From positions 372,001 to 436,000 of the forward strand of contig NZ_JBKOFW010000003.1 of NCBI RefSeq assembly GCF_046764005.1: a stretch of DNA of 64,000 bases. The letters run 5' to 3'. The notes under the pieces were generated by a model. It was not told where the DNA came from, made no database searches, and saw nothing but the letters and a program-made list of their open reading frames with translations. Positions within the stretch are counted from its first letter, which is position 1, and the number at the start of each line of letters is the position of its first letter. Position numbers and translations under genes: made by a program. Of this stretch, positions 45,119-52,979 are shown one piece after another. The DNA is from Oryzobacter faecalis (GTDB lineage: Bacteria > Actinomycetota > Actinomycetes > Actinomycetales > Dermatophilaceae).

Positions 45119-45162
45119 ACGTGGGTGAAGATCGTCGGCCCGGCGACGATCTTCACCCACGT
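45119..45162. repeat. Inverted repeat type B, copy 2
   Basis: ACGTGGGTGAAGATCGTCG (45119-45137) and its exact complement (45144-45162) surround GCCCGG. Pairing continues outward through CCCGCG/CGCGGG. It is nearly identical to the element at 16007-16050, 29 kb away. It follows the HMG-CoA lyase stop by 32 bases in a tandem spacer, so terminator function is possible here. Confidence 0.9.
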
Positions 45163-45252
45163 CCGCGGGGAGGGACGGGGGAGGCGAGCGGGTCGGAGGT
45201 CCGAGGTGCCGAGAGCGCCGGACAGGGCCCCCCGCCCGGTTCCTGACCGCAC

Positions 45253-45274
45253 GGTGTGAGTTCGGTGTGAGTCC
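45253..45274. promoter_or_regulatory. 11-base direct repeat, probable response-regulator site
   Basis: CGGTGTGAGTT and CGGTGTGAGTC are adjacent direct repeats with an 11-base period (one helical turn), the geometry expected for OmpR/PhoB-family dimers. The repeat ends 46 bases before the start codon at 45321 and about 35 bases before its -10 hexamer GATCAT, as for an activator site. Confidence 0.6.
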
Positions 45275-45320
45275 GGGCGCGGCCGGTGACGTGGGGTTGC
45301 TGCCGGCGGATCATGTGGGC

Positions 45321-46157
45321 ATGAGCAACATCCCGCCTTCCCCGGGCCACGAGCCCGATGCCGGCGCCCCGTCGGAGGACACGACGGTCCTGCCCCAGCA
45401 GGCCGCGGACGCGCCGGACCCTGCGTCCGAGCAGGTCGCGGCGACCACCGAGGCCGCACGTCAGGACCCGCCCACGGCGCCGCTGCCCCCGCAGCCCGCG
45501 GCCGCCGCCGCAGCGGCCGCCGCAGCGGCCGGCGGCCCGCCCCGTGGCCCCCGCGGGTGGTGGGGTCAGGCGACCTCCACCGGCGGCGGCAGGGCCGCGC
45601 TCGTGACGGCCGGCGTCCTCGGCGCCGTCGTCGTCCTCGTCGGTGCGGCCCTCCTCGGAGCCGTCGTCGGCCGTGTCGCCGACTGGGGGCGCCACGACCG
45701 GGTCGCGCTGACCCAGGAGCGCTCCGACCGCGGCTGGATGGACGTCCCCGGGCAGCAGCGCAGGCTCGGGCAGGGCGAGAAGGGCCCGGGGCGCGGGCAG
45801 GACGAGGTCGGCCCCGGCATCCCCGGCTCCAGGAACGGCGACGGCACGGGGATGCGTGGGGGCATGGGACCGGGCCGTGGGGCGGCGGGGCTCGGCGGCG
45901 GCGTCCTCCACGGGGAGTTCACGACGACGGCGAACGGGGAGCCCACCGTCATGGTCGTCCAAACGGGGGAGGTCAGGACCTATACCTCCGGCCGATCCCT
46001 GACGCTTCGCTCGTCCGACGGCTTCGAGGCCACCTACAGTCTCGACGACTCGGTCGTCACCCCACGGGTGGCGGCTCGGCTCGTGACCGGTGCCCAGGTT
46101 CGGGTGGTTGCGGTCAAGGAGGGCATGAAGGTGACGCGGCTCGCCGTCGTCTCCTGA
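45321..46157 (+). CDS. Single-pass membrane protein with extracytoplasmic beta domain
   Basis: A 278-residue protein. A long disordered Ala/Pro/Thr-rich N-terminus (about 1-90, including an 11-Ala run) is followed by one membrane helix (ALVTAGVLGAVVVLVGAALLGAVVG). A Gly-rich linker leads to a small beta-rich domain at the C-terminus (FTTTANGEPTVMVVQTGEV through VRVVAVKEGMKVTRLAVVS) resembling DUF5666-type folds. ATG 45321 lies six bases after GATCAT. An 11-base direct repeat upstream suggests control by an OmpR-family regulator. No partner gene is adjacent. Confidence 0.75.
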   Translation: MSNIPPSPGHEPDAGAPSEDTTVLPQQAADAPDPASEQVAATTEAARQDPPTAPLPPQPAAAAAAAAAAAGGPPRGPRGWWGQATSTGGGRAALVTAGVLGAVVVLVGAALLGAVVGRVADWGRHDRVALTQERSDRGWMDVPGQQRRLGQGEKGPGRGQDEVGPGIPGSRNGDGTGMRGGMGPGRGAAGLGGGVLHGEFTTTANGEPTVMVVQTGEVRTYTSGRSLTLRSSDGFEATYSLDDSVVTPRVAARLVTGAQVRVVAVKEGMKVTRLAVVS

Positions 46158-46160
46158 TCA

Positions 46161-46187
46161 TGACGGGTGCCGCCACCGCACCCGTCA
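46161..46187. terminator. Bidirectional terminator
   Basis: TGACGGGTGC and GCACCCGTCA form a perfect ten-base stem with a seven-base loop just after the membrane protein stop (46157), facing the convergent MFS gene (ends 46272). Confidence 0.72.
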
Positions 46188-46271
46188 CCGGTCGGCGGGG
46201 TCTCGGAGCTCAGGGACCGGGGCCCCGCCGCCCTCCGTTCCCTCGCCCCTCCCCCTGTTCCCTCCCGGCCG

Positions 46272-47582
46272 TCAGCCGACGACGCCGTTGACGTCGGGGC
46301 TGATCCGGCGCTCGAGGGCGAGCGCGAGCACGGCGACCACGCCCAGGCAGGCGATGAGCACGGCGATGAACGCCGTGCCGAGCCGGCGGTCGAGCATCCA
46401 CCCGGCGATGACGGGCGCGGTGATCGCGCCGAGCTGGAACGCCCCCGACGACACGGCGTTGAACCGGCCACGGTCGCGGTCGCTGGCGAGGTCGTTGACG
46501 ATGGCGGGCACCGTGGGCTGGAGCATCGTCTCGCCGAGGCCGAAGAGCACGTGGAAGACGATGACACCGGCCGCGGCCGCGAGCGTGCCGGCCACGAGCC
46601 CGGTCGCGCCGAGCAGGGACCAGGCGAGCACCCACATCGCGACGAGCCCGAGGAAGACCCGGGTGCGCCGCTTGCCGTCGATGCGTCGCAGGACGAGGAA
46701 CTGCAGCCCGACGATGACGGCGGTGTTGGCCGCGAAGGCGAACCCGATCGTGCGGGTGGACACCTCGCTGACCTGCCGGGCGAACGCGGGGAAGCCGGCC
46801 TCCATCTGGCCGTAGCCGACGAAGCTGGAGAGGAACGTCAGCAGGGTGATCCAGAGCACGGCCGGGTTGCGGAGGATCGTGAGGTAGCCGCCGCCGACGC
46901 TCGCGACGCCCCCGGCGTGCTCGGGGCGGCCGGCGACGGCGCGCAGCGGCCCGAGCAGCAGACCCACCGGGACGAGGAGGCACACCGCGTCGGCGAGGAA
47001 GATCGCCGTGAAGGTCACCGGGCGCGAGACGTCGGTGAGGAAGCCGCTGACGACGCCGCCCAGGCCGATCCCGAGGTTGACCAGCGCGAAGCTGATGCCG
47101 AAGTACTGGGTGCGCAGCCGACCCTCGACGATCGTCGCGATCATCGCGTTGAACGCCGGCCACCCGATGCCGAAGCTGACGCCGATGAGGACGAACGCGA
47201 GGACGAACTGCGGCAGCGAGGTCGCGAAGGCGAGGACCGTGGCCCCGACCGCGTGCGAGAGGTTGCCGGCGATGACGACCCGCCGGGCCCCCAGCCGGTC
47301 GACGAGGACGCCCATCGGTGCGGTGACGAGCAGGGCCACGCCCGCGATGAGCCCCATGAGGAGGCCGGCGACGTCGAGGGAGACCCCGCGCACCTCGTGG
47401 AGGTAGATGATCGTGAAGGGCAGGGTCATGCCGCGTCCGAGCGTGGAGATCGCCGTGGTCGACAGCAGCCAGCGGCCGGAGGTGGGCAGGGCCCCCCAGA
47501 ACCCCCGCAGGGTCAGCCGGTGGCCGCGCCCCTCGTCGAGGGGCGGGGCGGTCGCGGTGAGGTCGTCGGTGGGCTCCGGCAC
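46272..47582 (-). CDS. MFS transporter
   Basis: A 436-residue major facilitator with about 12 helices. Conserved features are GMTLPFTIIYLHEVRG in helix 1, the loop 2-3 motif GVLVDRLGARRVVIAG, and DRGRFNAVSSGAFQLGAI in helix 11. It resembles drug or multidrug exporters of the DHA1 group, without substrate evidence. The start is uncertain: GTG 47582 gives a normal N-terminus with a GGGAGG just before it; two upstream GTGs are possible. The gene diverges from cspB. Confidence 0.82.
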   Translation of the reverse strand: MPEPTDDLTATAPPLDEGRGHRLTLRGFWGALPTSGRWLLSTTAISTLGRGMTLPFTIIYLHEVRGVSLDVAGLLMGLIAGVALLVTAPMGVLVDRLGARRVVIAGNLSHAVGATVLAFATSLPQFVLAFVLIGVSFGIGWPAFNAMIATIVEGRLRTQYFGISFALVNLGIGLGGVVSGFLTDVSRPVTFTAIFLADAVCLLVPVGLLLGPLRAVAGRPEHAGGVASVGGGYLTILRNPAVLWITLLTFLSSFVGYGQMEAGFPAFARQVSEVSTRTIGFAFAANTAVIVGLQFLVLRRIDGKRRTRVFLGLVAMWVLAWSLLGATGLVAGTLAAAAGVIVFHVLFGLGETMLQPTVPAIVNDLASDRDRGRFNAVSSGAFQLGAITAPVIAGWMLDRRLGTAFIAVLIACLGVVAVLALALERRISPDVNGVVG

Positions 47583-47776
47583 GCCTCCCACCGTCCCACG
47601 CCGCACCGACACCCCTCGACGCCTTTTCGGGCACCGGTGTCCCCGGGTCGCCCGACCCACCGAACCCGGGAGCGGGCCGGGCGGTCGAGCCGTTAGCCTT
47701 GACCGGTGCACCCACCCGGGCGCACCCACCGCGCCCCCGGGCGCGACCCCCGAACGACCAGCGACAGAGGTGGACC

Positions 47777-48175
47777 GTGCCGACTGGCAAGGTGAAGTTC
47801 TTCGACACCGAGAAGGGCTTCGGTTTCGTGTCCGGCGACGCCGGCGAGGGTGACGTCTTCGTGCCCGCGAGCGCCCTCCCGTCGGGCGTGACCGGCCTCA
47901 AGGGCGGCCAGCGCATCGAGTTCAGCATCGCCGAGGGCCGCCGCGGCGCCCAGGCGCTGTCGGTGCGCGTCCTCGACCCCGCGCCCTCGGTCGCCGAGGG
48001 TCGTCGGGTCCGCGACCGCAAGCCCGCCGACGAGATGGTCGTCATCGTCGAGGACGTCATCAAGCTGCTCGACTCGGTGTCCGAGTCGCTGCGGCGCGGC
48101 CACTACCCCGACAAGGCGCACGGCGCCAAGGTCGCGCAGGTGCTGCGCGCCGTCGCCGGCGACCTCGAGGCATGA
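47777..48175 (+). CDS. cspB: Long-form cold-shock protein
   Basis: An RNA chaperone of 132 residues, twice the size of CspA. The N-terminal OB fold (1-65) has RNP1 KGFGFV and RNP2 DVFVP; the remainder is a conserved actinobacterial extension (DEMVVIVEDVIKLLDSVSES, then HYPDKAHGAKVAQVLRAVAG). It matches the design of mycobacterial CspB (Rv0871). GTG 47777 follows AGAGGTGG. A TAGCCT -10 hexamer at 47693-47698 leaves a roughly 70-base GC-rich leader with a CCCGGGCGC/GCGCCCCCGGG hairpin, common for cold-shock genes. It overlaps DUF3027 by four bases. Confidence 0.88.
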   Translation: MPTGKVKFFDTEKGFGFVSGDAGEGDVFVPASALPSGVTGLKGGQRIEFSIAEGRRGAQALSVRVLDPAPSVAEGRRVRDRKPADEMVVIVEDVIKLLDSVSESLRRGHYPDKAHGAKVAQVLRAVAGDLEA

Positions 48176-48912
48176 CGGCCGCCGTCAAGACCGACCCGAC
48201 CCTGCGCGCGGCCCTCGAGCTCGCGCGGGAGGCGGCCGTCGACATCGCCGAGCCCGGCACGGTCGGCGAGCACCTCGGGATGGAGATGGTCGAGGACCGC
48301 CTCGCCACGCACTACTTCACGTGCACCGCGCTGGCCTACCGCGGCTGGCGCTGGTCGGTGTCCGTGGCCCGGGTGCCGAGGTCGAAGACGGTCACGGTGT
48401 GCGAGGCCAACCTCGTCCCCGGCGAGGGCGCCCTGCTGTCGGCCGAGTGGGTCCCGTACGCCGAGCGCCTCGCGCCCGGCGACGTCGGCCCCGGCGACGT
48501 CACCCCCTTCGTCGAGGACGACCCGTTCCTCGAGCCCGGCTTCGAGGCCACCGGCGACGAGGAGGTCGACGCGGTCGCCCTCTGGGAGCTCGGCCTGGGA
48601 CGTCCGCGCGTCCTGTCGGCCGAGGGCCGCGACGCCGCCGCCCAGCGCTGGTACGACGGCGAGTCCGGCCCGACGTCGGCCGTCGCGACCAAGGCACCCG
48701 CTCCGTGCTCGACGTGCGGCTACTTCCTCCCGATGGCCGGCGCCCTCCGCTCGGTCTTCGGCGTGTGCGCCAACGAGTGGTCGCCCTCCGACGCCCGGGT
48801 CGTCAGCCTCGACCACGGGTGCGGTGCGCACTCCGAGGTCGACGTCGACGCGCCCGAGCCCGAGAAGGTCTCGCCGACCATCCTCGACGACTTCGAGCTC
48901 GACCCGGCCTGA
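48172..48912 (+). CDS. DUF3027 protein
   Basis: A 246-residue conserved actinobacterial protein. It has four Cys residues in a zinc-ribbon-like arrangement near the C-terminus (APCSTCGYFLPMAG, FGVCANEWSP, DHGCGAHSE), and an N-terminal alpha/beta part with ALAYRGWRWSVSVAR. The function is unknown; metal binding is inferred from the Cys pattern. ATG 48172 overlaps the cspB stop by four bases, so it is co-translated with the cold-shock protein, and a role in nucleic-acid or translation control is possible. Confidence 0.88.
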   Translation: MTAAVKTDPTLRAALELAREAAVDIAEPGTVGEHLGMEMVEDRLATHYFTCTALAYRGWRWSVSVARVPRSKTVTVCEANLVPGEGALLSAEWVPYAERLAPGDVGPGDVTPFVEDDPFLEPGFEATGDEEVDAVALWELGLGRPRVLSAEGRDAAAQRWYDGESGPTSAVATKAPAPCSTCGYFLPMAGALRSVFGVCANEWSPSDARVVSLDHGCGAHSEVDVDAPEPEKVSPTILDDFELDPA

Positions 48913-48950
48913 CCTCCTCCCCGGCTCGGGCCTGCTCGACCAGGGGTGGG

Positions 48951-49250
48951 TCAGGCGCCGACGGCGTTGCCGCGGCCGCGACCCACGTACCACCAGGCGA
49001 AGGCGCCGAGGGCGATGCCGGTGACGCAGGTCCACGGCCACCACGACCGCTCACCCTCGTGGAGCGACGGGACGAGCAGGGCGAGGACGAGGGCGACCGC
49101 CCACAGGCCGGTTCCGACGGCCACGATGGTGCGGGTCGGGACGTCGACGGCCTCGGTGGGGGCCGCCTCGCCGAGCGTCGCGCCGATCCGAGCCGCCGCG
49201 GCTGCGCGCTCGTCCTCGGGCGCTCCTGCGGGGGTGGTCTCGTCGCTCAC
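48951..49250 (-). CDS. DUF2530 small membrane protein
   Basis: A 99-residue protein with an acidic, disordered first third and two hydrophobic helices (VAVGTGLWAVALVLALLV and WPWTCVTGIALGAFAWWYVG) characteristic of DUF2530. The start GTG 49250 is six bases after TAGGCT with no Shine-Dalgarno. It converges with DUF3027 over 38 bases and diverges from the NCS2 permease. The function is unknown. Confidence 0.85.
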   Translation of the reverse strand: MSDETTPAGAPEDERAAAAARIGATLGEAAPTEAVDVPTRTIVAVGTGLWAVALVLALLVPSLHEGERSWWPWTCVTGIALGAFAWWYVGRGRGNAVGA

Positions 49251-49423
49251 CGGGCCAGCCTACGAGGTGGGTGCCGTGGCCTCCTCACGCGTCGTGCCCG
49301 CCCCGCTCGCGGCCGCCCGGCCGGCGGCGCGCGGACGGAGGACCGGTGCTGTCGCAGGGGGCGTGCCCGCCGGGTGATGGCCCCGTCATGCGGACGAAAC
49401 GCGCCCCCGTTAGGGTCCGAGCC

Positions 49424-50923
49424 ATGTCCGATGCGACGGCCACCGACGCCACCACAGCCCGACCGACCGACGAGGGACTCCTCGAACGGTTCTTCCACAT
49501 CTCCCGCCGCGGCTCCACCCTGGGCCGCGAGGTCCGCGGTGGCGTCGCCACCTTCTTCACGATGGCCTACATCGTCGTCCTCAACCCGCTGATCCTCGGC
49601 TTCGTCCAGGACGCCGACGGCCAGTACCTCGGCGGCGGCGACGCGCCGAACCTGGCCGCCATCGCGGCCGCCACGGCACTCGTCGCGGGCGTCCTGACGA
49701 TCGCGATGGGGCTGTTCGCGAACTACCCGCTGGCCCTCGCGACCGGCCTGGGGCTCAACGCCTTCGTCGCGTTCGCCATCGCGACGAAGATGACGTGGGC
49801 CGACGCGATGGGGCTCGTCGTCATCGAGGGCCTGGTCATCCTCGTCCTCGTCCTCACCGGGTTCCGCGAGGCCGTCTTCCACGCCGTGCCGGCGCCGCTG
49901 AAGACCGCGATCTCGGTCGGCATCGGCCTGTTCATCGCGCTCATCGGGCTCGTCGACGCCGGGTTCGTGCGGCGCACCGGCGCCGGACCCGTCCCGGTCG
50001 AGCTCGGCATCGGCGGCCAGCTCGCCGGGTGGCCGACCCTCGTCTTCGCGCTCGGGCTCGTCCTCATCATCGCCCTGTGGGTGCGCAAGGTGAAGGGCGC
50101 CATCATCATCTCGATCCTCGCGATGACGGCCGTCGCGTTCGTCGTCGAGGCCGTGGCGAAGGTCGGCCCGACCGTGACCGGGGTCGACGCCGAGGGCAAC
50201 AACATCGTCAACCCGCGCGGCTGGAACCTCTCGGTGCCCGAGTGGCCCTCGCAGCTCGACCCGATCTCGTTCGGGACGCTCGGCGAGTTCAACCTCCTCG
50301 GCTCGTTCTCGCGGGTCGGCGTCGTCGCCGCGCTGCTCCTCGTCTTCACCCTCCTGCTCGCCGACTTCTTCGACACCATGGGCACGATGACGGCGATCGG
50401 CGCCGAGGCCGGCCTCCTCGACGAGGAGGGCAACCCGCCGAACACCCGCCGCATCCTCGTCGTCGACTCGGTGGCGGCGGCCGCCGGCGGCGCCGCGGGC
50501 GTCTCGTCGAACACGTCGTACATCGAGTCGGCGTCCGGTGTCGGTGAGGGCGCACGCACCGGCCTGGCGTCGGTCGTCACCGGACTGCTCTTCCTCGTGT
50601 CGATCGCGGTGACGCCGCTCGTCCACGTCATCCCCAACGAGGCCGCGGTGCCCGCACTCGTCCTCGTGGGGTTCCTCATGATGCAGCAGGTCAAGGCGAT
50701 CGCCTGGGACGACCTCGAGATCGCGATCCCGGCCTTCCTCACGATCATCCTCATGCCGTTCACCTACTCGATCTCGGTCGGGATCGGTGCGGGCTTCATC
50801 GCCTATGTCGTGATCAAGCTCGTCAAGGGCAAGGCCCGCGAGGTGCACCCGATGATGGCCGTCGTGGCGGCGCTGTTCGTCCTCTACTTCTTCATCGCCC
50901 CGCTCACCGAGCTCGTGTCCTGA
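49424..50923 (+). CDS. NCS2-family purine permease (AzgA-like)
   Basis: A 499-residue nucleobase transporter of the AzgA/adenine-guanine-hypoxanthine group. Signature regions include GGVATFFTMAYIVVLNPLIL, GLGLNAFVAFAIA, LLLADFFDTMGTMTAIG and the substrate-site region SSNTSYIESASGVGEGARTG. Fourteen helices are expected. ATG 49424 lies seven bases after TAGGGT, leaderless. No purine-degradation genes are adjacent. Confidence 0.9.
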   Translation: MSDATATDATTARPTDEGLLERFFHISRRGSTLGREVRGGVATFFTMAYIVVLNPLILGFVQDADGQYLGGGDAPNLAAIAAATALVAGVLTIAMGLFANYPLALATGLGLNAFVAFAIATKMTWADAMGLVVIEGLVILVLVLTGFREAVFHAVPAPLKTAISVGIGLFIALIGLVDAGFVRRTGAGPVPVELGIGGQLAGWPTLVFALGLVLIIALWVRKVKGAIIISILAMTAVAFVVEAVAKVGPTVTGVDAEGNNIVNPRGWNLSVPEWPSQLDPISFGTLGEFNLLGSFSRVGVVAALLLVFTLLLADFFDTMGTMTAIGAEAGLLDEEGNPPNTRRILVVDSVAAAAGGAAGVSSNTSYIESASGVGEGARTGLASVVTGLLFLVSIAVTPLVHVIPNEAAVPALVLVGFLMMQQVKAIAWDDLEIAIPAFLTIILMPFTYSISVGIGAGFIAYVVIKLVKGKAREVHPMMAVVAALFVLYFFIAPLTELVS

Positions 50924-50960
50924 CCTCCCGCCGGCGGCCCCGCTGCCGGCCGACCACCAC

Positions 50961-51008
50961 CGAACCTCCGTCGTGGCGCCCGATATCGGGCGCCCCGGCG
51001 GAGGTTCG
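50961..51008. repeat. Nested palindrome, type F
   Basis: Outer arms CGAACCTCCG (50961-50970) and CGGAGGTTCG (50999-51008) enclose an 18-base perfect palindrome GCGCCCGATATCGGGCGC (50976-50993), separated by unpaired five-base flanks. It lies in the tandem spacer between the NCS2 permease stop and the MarR promoter, so a terminator role for the permease is possible, but the inner loopless palindrome is unusual for one. Confidence 0.85.
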
Positions 51009-51041
51009 CTGGCGTTCGGGGAGGTTGACACGTGTGGAATA

Positions 51042-51069
51042 GTTAGCAGAGGTAATGAGTTCTGCTAAC
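51042..51069. promoter_or_regulatory. Probable MarR autoregulatory operator
   Basis: GTTAGCAGA-N10-TCTGCTAAC is a perfect nine-base inverted repeat placed downstream of a TTGACA -35-like box (51025-51030) and 37 bases before the MarR start at 51106. The position is that expected of a repressor site for the MarR-MFS unit. Confidence 0.75.
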
Positions 51070-51105
51070 GAACCACCTCCACCGCGTGCCACGAGGAGCG
51101 TCGCC

Positions 51106-51561
51106 ATGGCCGACACGACCACCACGAACCGCCCCTCGATGACGCGCAGCCAGAAGGACCGGCTCACGAGCGACCTCCGCACCGCGTGCATGCGCATCTC
51201 GCGCCGGGTCCGGTACGAGGCGGGTGCCAACGTCGCGCCGCACCAGTTCTCCGTGCTCGTGCGCCTCGAGGACGGCCCGCGCACGCCCAAGGAGCTCGCC
51301 GGGATCGAGAAGGTCAGCGCCCCGAGCATGACCCGCACGGTGAACGGGCTCGTCGAGCTCGGCCTCGTCGCCCGCGCCGACGACCCCACCGACGGTCGCC
51401 AGGTCATCCTGTCGCTGACCCCCGAGGGCCGCGCGACCGTCAAGGACACCCGGCGCCGCCGCGACCAGTGGTTCGCCGCGCGCCTCGAGACGCTGACCGA
51501 CGACGAGCGGGCCCTCCTCGCCGAGGCGACGGCCCTGCTCGAACGGGTGGCTGCCGAGTGA
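51106..51561 (+). CDS. MarR-family transcriptional regulator
   Basis: A 151-residue winged-helix protein. The DNA-binding region is about residues 38-105 (APHQFSVLVRLEDGPRTPKE, SAPSMTRTVNGLVELGLVAR, DGRQVILSLTPEG wing). ATG 51106 has GAGGAG seven bases upstream. An upstream in-frame ATG at 51055 was rejected because it lies inside the palindromic operator. The stop overlaps the start of an MFS gene, so this is a repressor-exporter unit of the kind that responds to a toxic small molecule. Confidence 0.9.
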   Translation: MADTTTTNRPSMTRSQKDRLTSDLRTACMRISRRVRYEAGANVAPHQFSVLVRLEDGPRTPKELAGIEKVSAPSMTRTVNGLVELGLVARADDPTDGRQVILSLTPEGRATVKDTRRRRDQWFAARLETLTDDERALLAEATALLERVAAE

Positions 51562-52856
51562 GCCCGACCTTCACCTCGCTCGAGGTCCGCAACTACCGCC
51601 TGTGGGCGGCCGGCGCGCTCGTCTCGAACATCGGCACGTGGATGGGACGCGTCGGCCAGGACTGGCTCGTCCTCACCGTGCTGACCGCCGGGTCGGCGAC
51701 GGCGCTCGGCGTCGTCACGGGCCTGCAGTTCCTGCCCTTCCTCCTCCTCGCCCCCTGGGCGGGGCTCATCGCCGACCGCTTCCCGAAGCGCCGCACCCTC
51801 CTCGCGACCCAGTCGATGCTCGCCGTGTCGAGCCTGCTCCTCGGCGTCCTCGCCGTCACCGGGGTGGCGCAGCTGTGGCACGTCTACGTCATCGCGCTCC
51901 TCCAGGGCGTGACGACGGCCATCGACAACCCGGCCCGCCAGGCGTTCGTCTCCGAGATGGTCCCCGACGACAAGCTGGCCAACGCGGTCTCGCTGAACTC
52001 GGCGTCGTTCAACCTCGGCCGGCTCATCGGACCGGGCGCGGCGGGGCTCGTCATCGCGTGGTGGGGTACCGGGGAGGCCCTGCTCCTCAACACCGTGACG
52101 TTCGTCTTCGTCATCGCGGCCCTGCTGCGGCTCAAGGGCTCCGAGCTCCGACCCGCGCCGCTCGCCCGGGGTCGCGGCGGGATCCGCGACGGGTTCCGGT
52201 ACGTCCGGCGGCGCGGCGACCTCCAGCTCGTCATGCTCCTCGTCTTCGTGCTCGGGACGTTCGGGATGAACTTCCAGATCACGATGGCGCTCATGGCGAC
52301 CAAGGTCTTCGACAAGGGCGCGGGGGAGTTCGGGCTGCTCGGCTCGGTCATGGCCGTCGGGTCGCTCACCGCGGCGCTGCTGAGTGCCCGGCGCAAGCGC
52401 CCGCGCCTGCGGGTGCTCCTGCTGGCCCTCGTGGGCTTCACCGTCGCCGCGGCCCTCGCGGCCTCCGCGCCGACGTTCTGGTGGTTCGCGGTGGCCCTCG
52501 TGCCCGTCGGCCTCACCGCACTGACGGCCCTGACCACCGCGAACGCGATGGTCCAGACCCGCGTCGTGCCGGAGATGCGTGGGCGCGTCATGGCGCTCTA
52601 CATGGCGATCTTCATGGGCGGCACGCCCGCGGGGGCGCCGCTCATCGGATGGATCTCGGAGACCTTCGGGCCGCGCTGGACCATCGGCATCGGGGCGGTC
52701 GCCGTGGGCGTCACCCTCGTCGGGGTGTCGGTGTGGCTGGGCCGGTCGCAGAATGTCCGGGTGAGCTACGAGTCGCAGCGCCGGCCCCGGGTCCAGGTCG
52801 ACGCCCTTCCCCCGGTCGAGCGCGCCACCCACCCCGTGCCGGAGCCGGCCCGATGA
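51558..52856 (+). CDS. MFS exporter (MFS_3/EntS-like)
   Basis: A 432-residue major facilitator of the enterobactin-exporter-like (MFS_3) group. SNIGTWMGRVGQDWLVLTV in helix 1, GLIADRFPKRRTLLA as loop 2-3, IDNPARQAFVSEMVP in helix 4-5 and VVPEMRGRVMALYMAIFMGG in helix 10 are characteristic. GTG 51558 overlaps the MarR stop. It is itself overlapped by a 28-residue reading frame at its 3' end. Export of a drug or siderophore is plausible; the substrate is unknown. Confidence 0.88.
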   Translation: MSPTFTSLEVRNYRLWAAGALVSNIGTWMGRVGQDWLVLTVLTAGSATALGVVTGLQFLPFLLLAPWAGLIADRFPKRRTLLATQSMLAVSSLLLGVLAVTGVAQLWHVYVIALLQGVTTAIDNPARQAFVSEMVPDDKLANAVSLNSASFNLGRLIGPGAAGLVIAWWGTGEALLLNTVTFVFVIAALLRLKGSELRPAPLARGRGGIRDGFRYVRRRGDLQLVMLLVFVLGTFGMNFQITMALMATKVFDKGAGEFGLLGSVMAVGSLTAALLSARRKRPRLRVLLLALVGFTVAAALAASAPTFWWFAVALVPVGLTALTALTTANAMVQTRVVPEMRGRVMALYMAIFMGGTPAGAPLIGWISETFGPRWTIGIGAVAVGVTLVGVSVWLGRSQNVRVSYESQRRPRVQVDALPPVERATHPVPEPAR

Positions 52857-52939
52857 CGCCGCTCTTCCGGCGCCGGATGACCCTCGGCGTCCTCGGGGTG
52901 CTCGTGGGCGTCGCGATCCTCTACGCGCTCACCCGCTGA
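52853..52939 (+). CDS. 28-residue single-helix membrane microprotein
   Basis: An ATG at 52853 overlaps the MFS stop codon (ATGA) and opens a complete 28-codon frame. The product is a basic start MTPLFRRRM followed by one hydrophobic helix TLGVLGVLVGVAILYALTR. The four-base overlap is the coupling used by real operons in this window, and the composition is that of a membrane microprotein. It may be a stabilising or regulatory subunit of the exporter. No homologue was recalled. Confidence 0.6.
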   Translation: MTPLFRRRMTLGVLGVLVGVAILYALTR

Positions 52940-52979
52940 GGCGCGGTACACCGACGGGCCGAGCGGCGACCCGGCGGTG

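Noticed and set aside
47583..47776. An RNA gene in the cspB leader
   Set aside because: Only a short GC-rich hairpin and a -10 hexamer are visible; it is better read as the cspB 5' leader.
51055..51105. ATG 51055 as the MarR start
   Set aside because: It lies inside the palindromic operator and has no ribosome binding site, whereas ATG 51106 has GAGGAG at seven bases.
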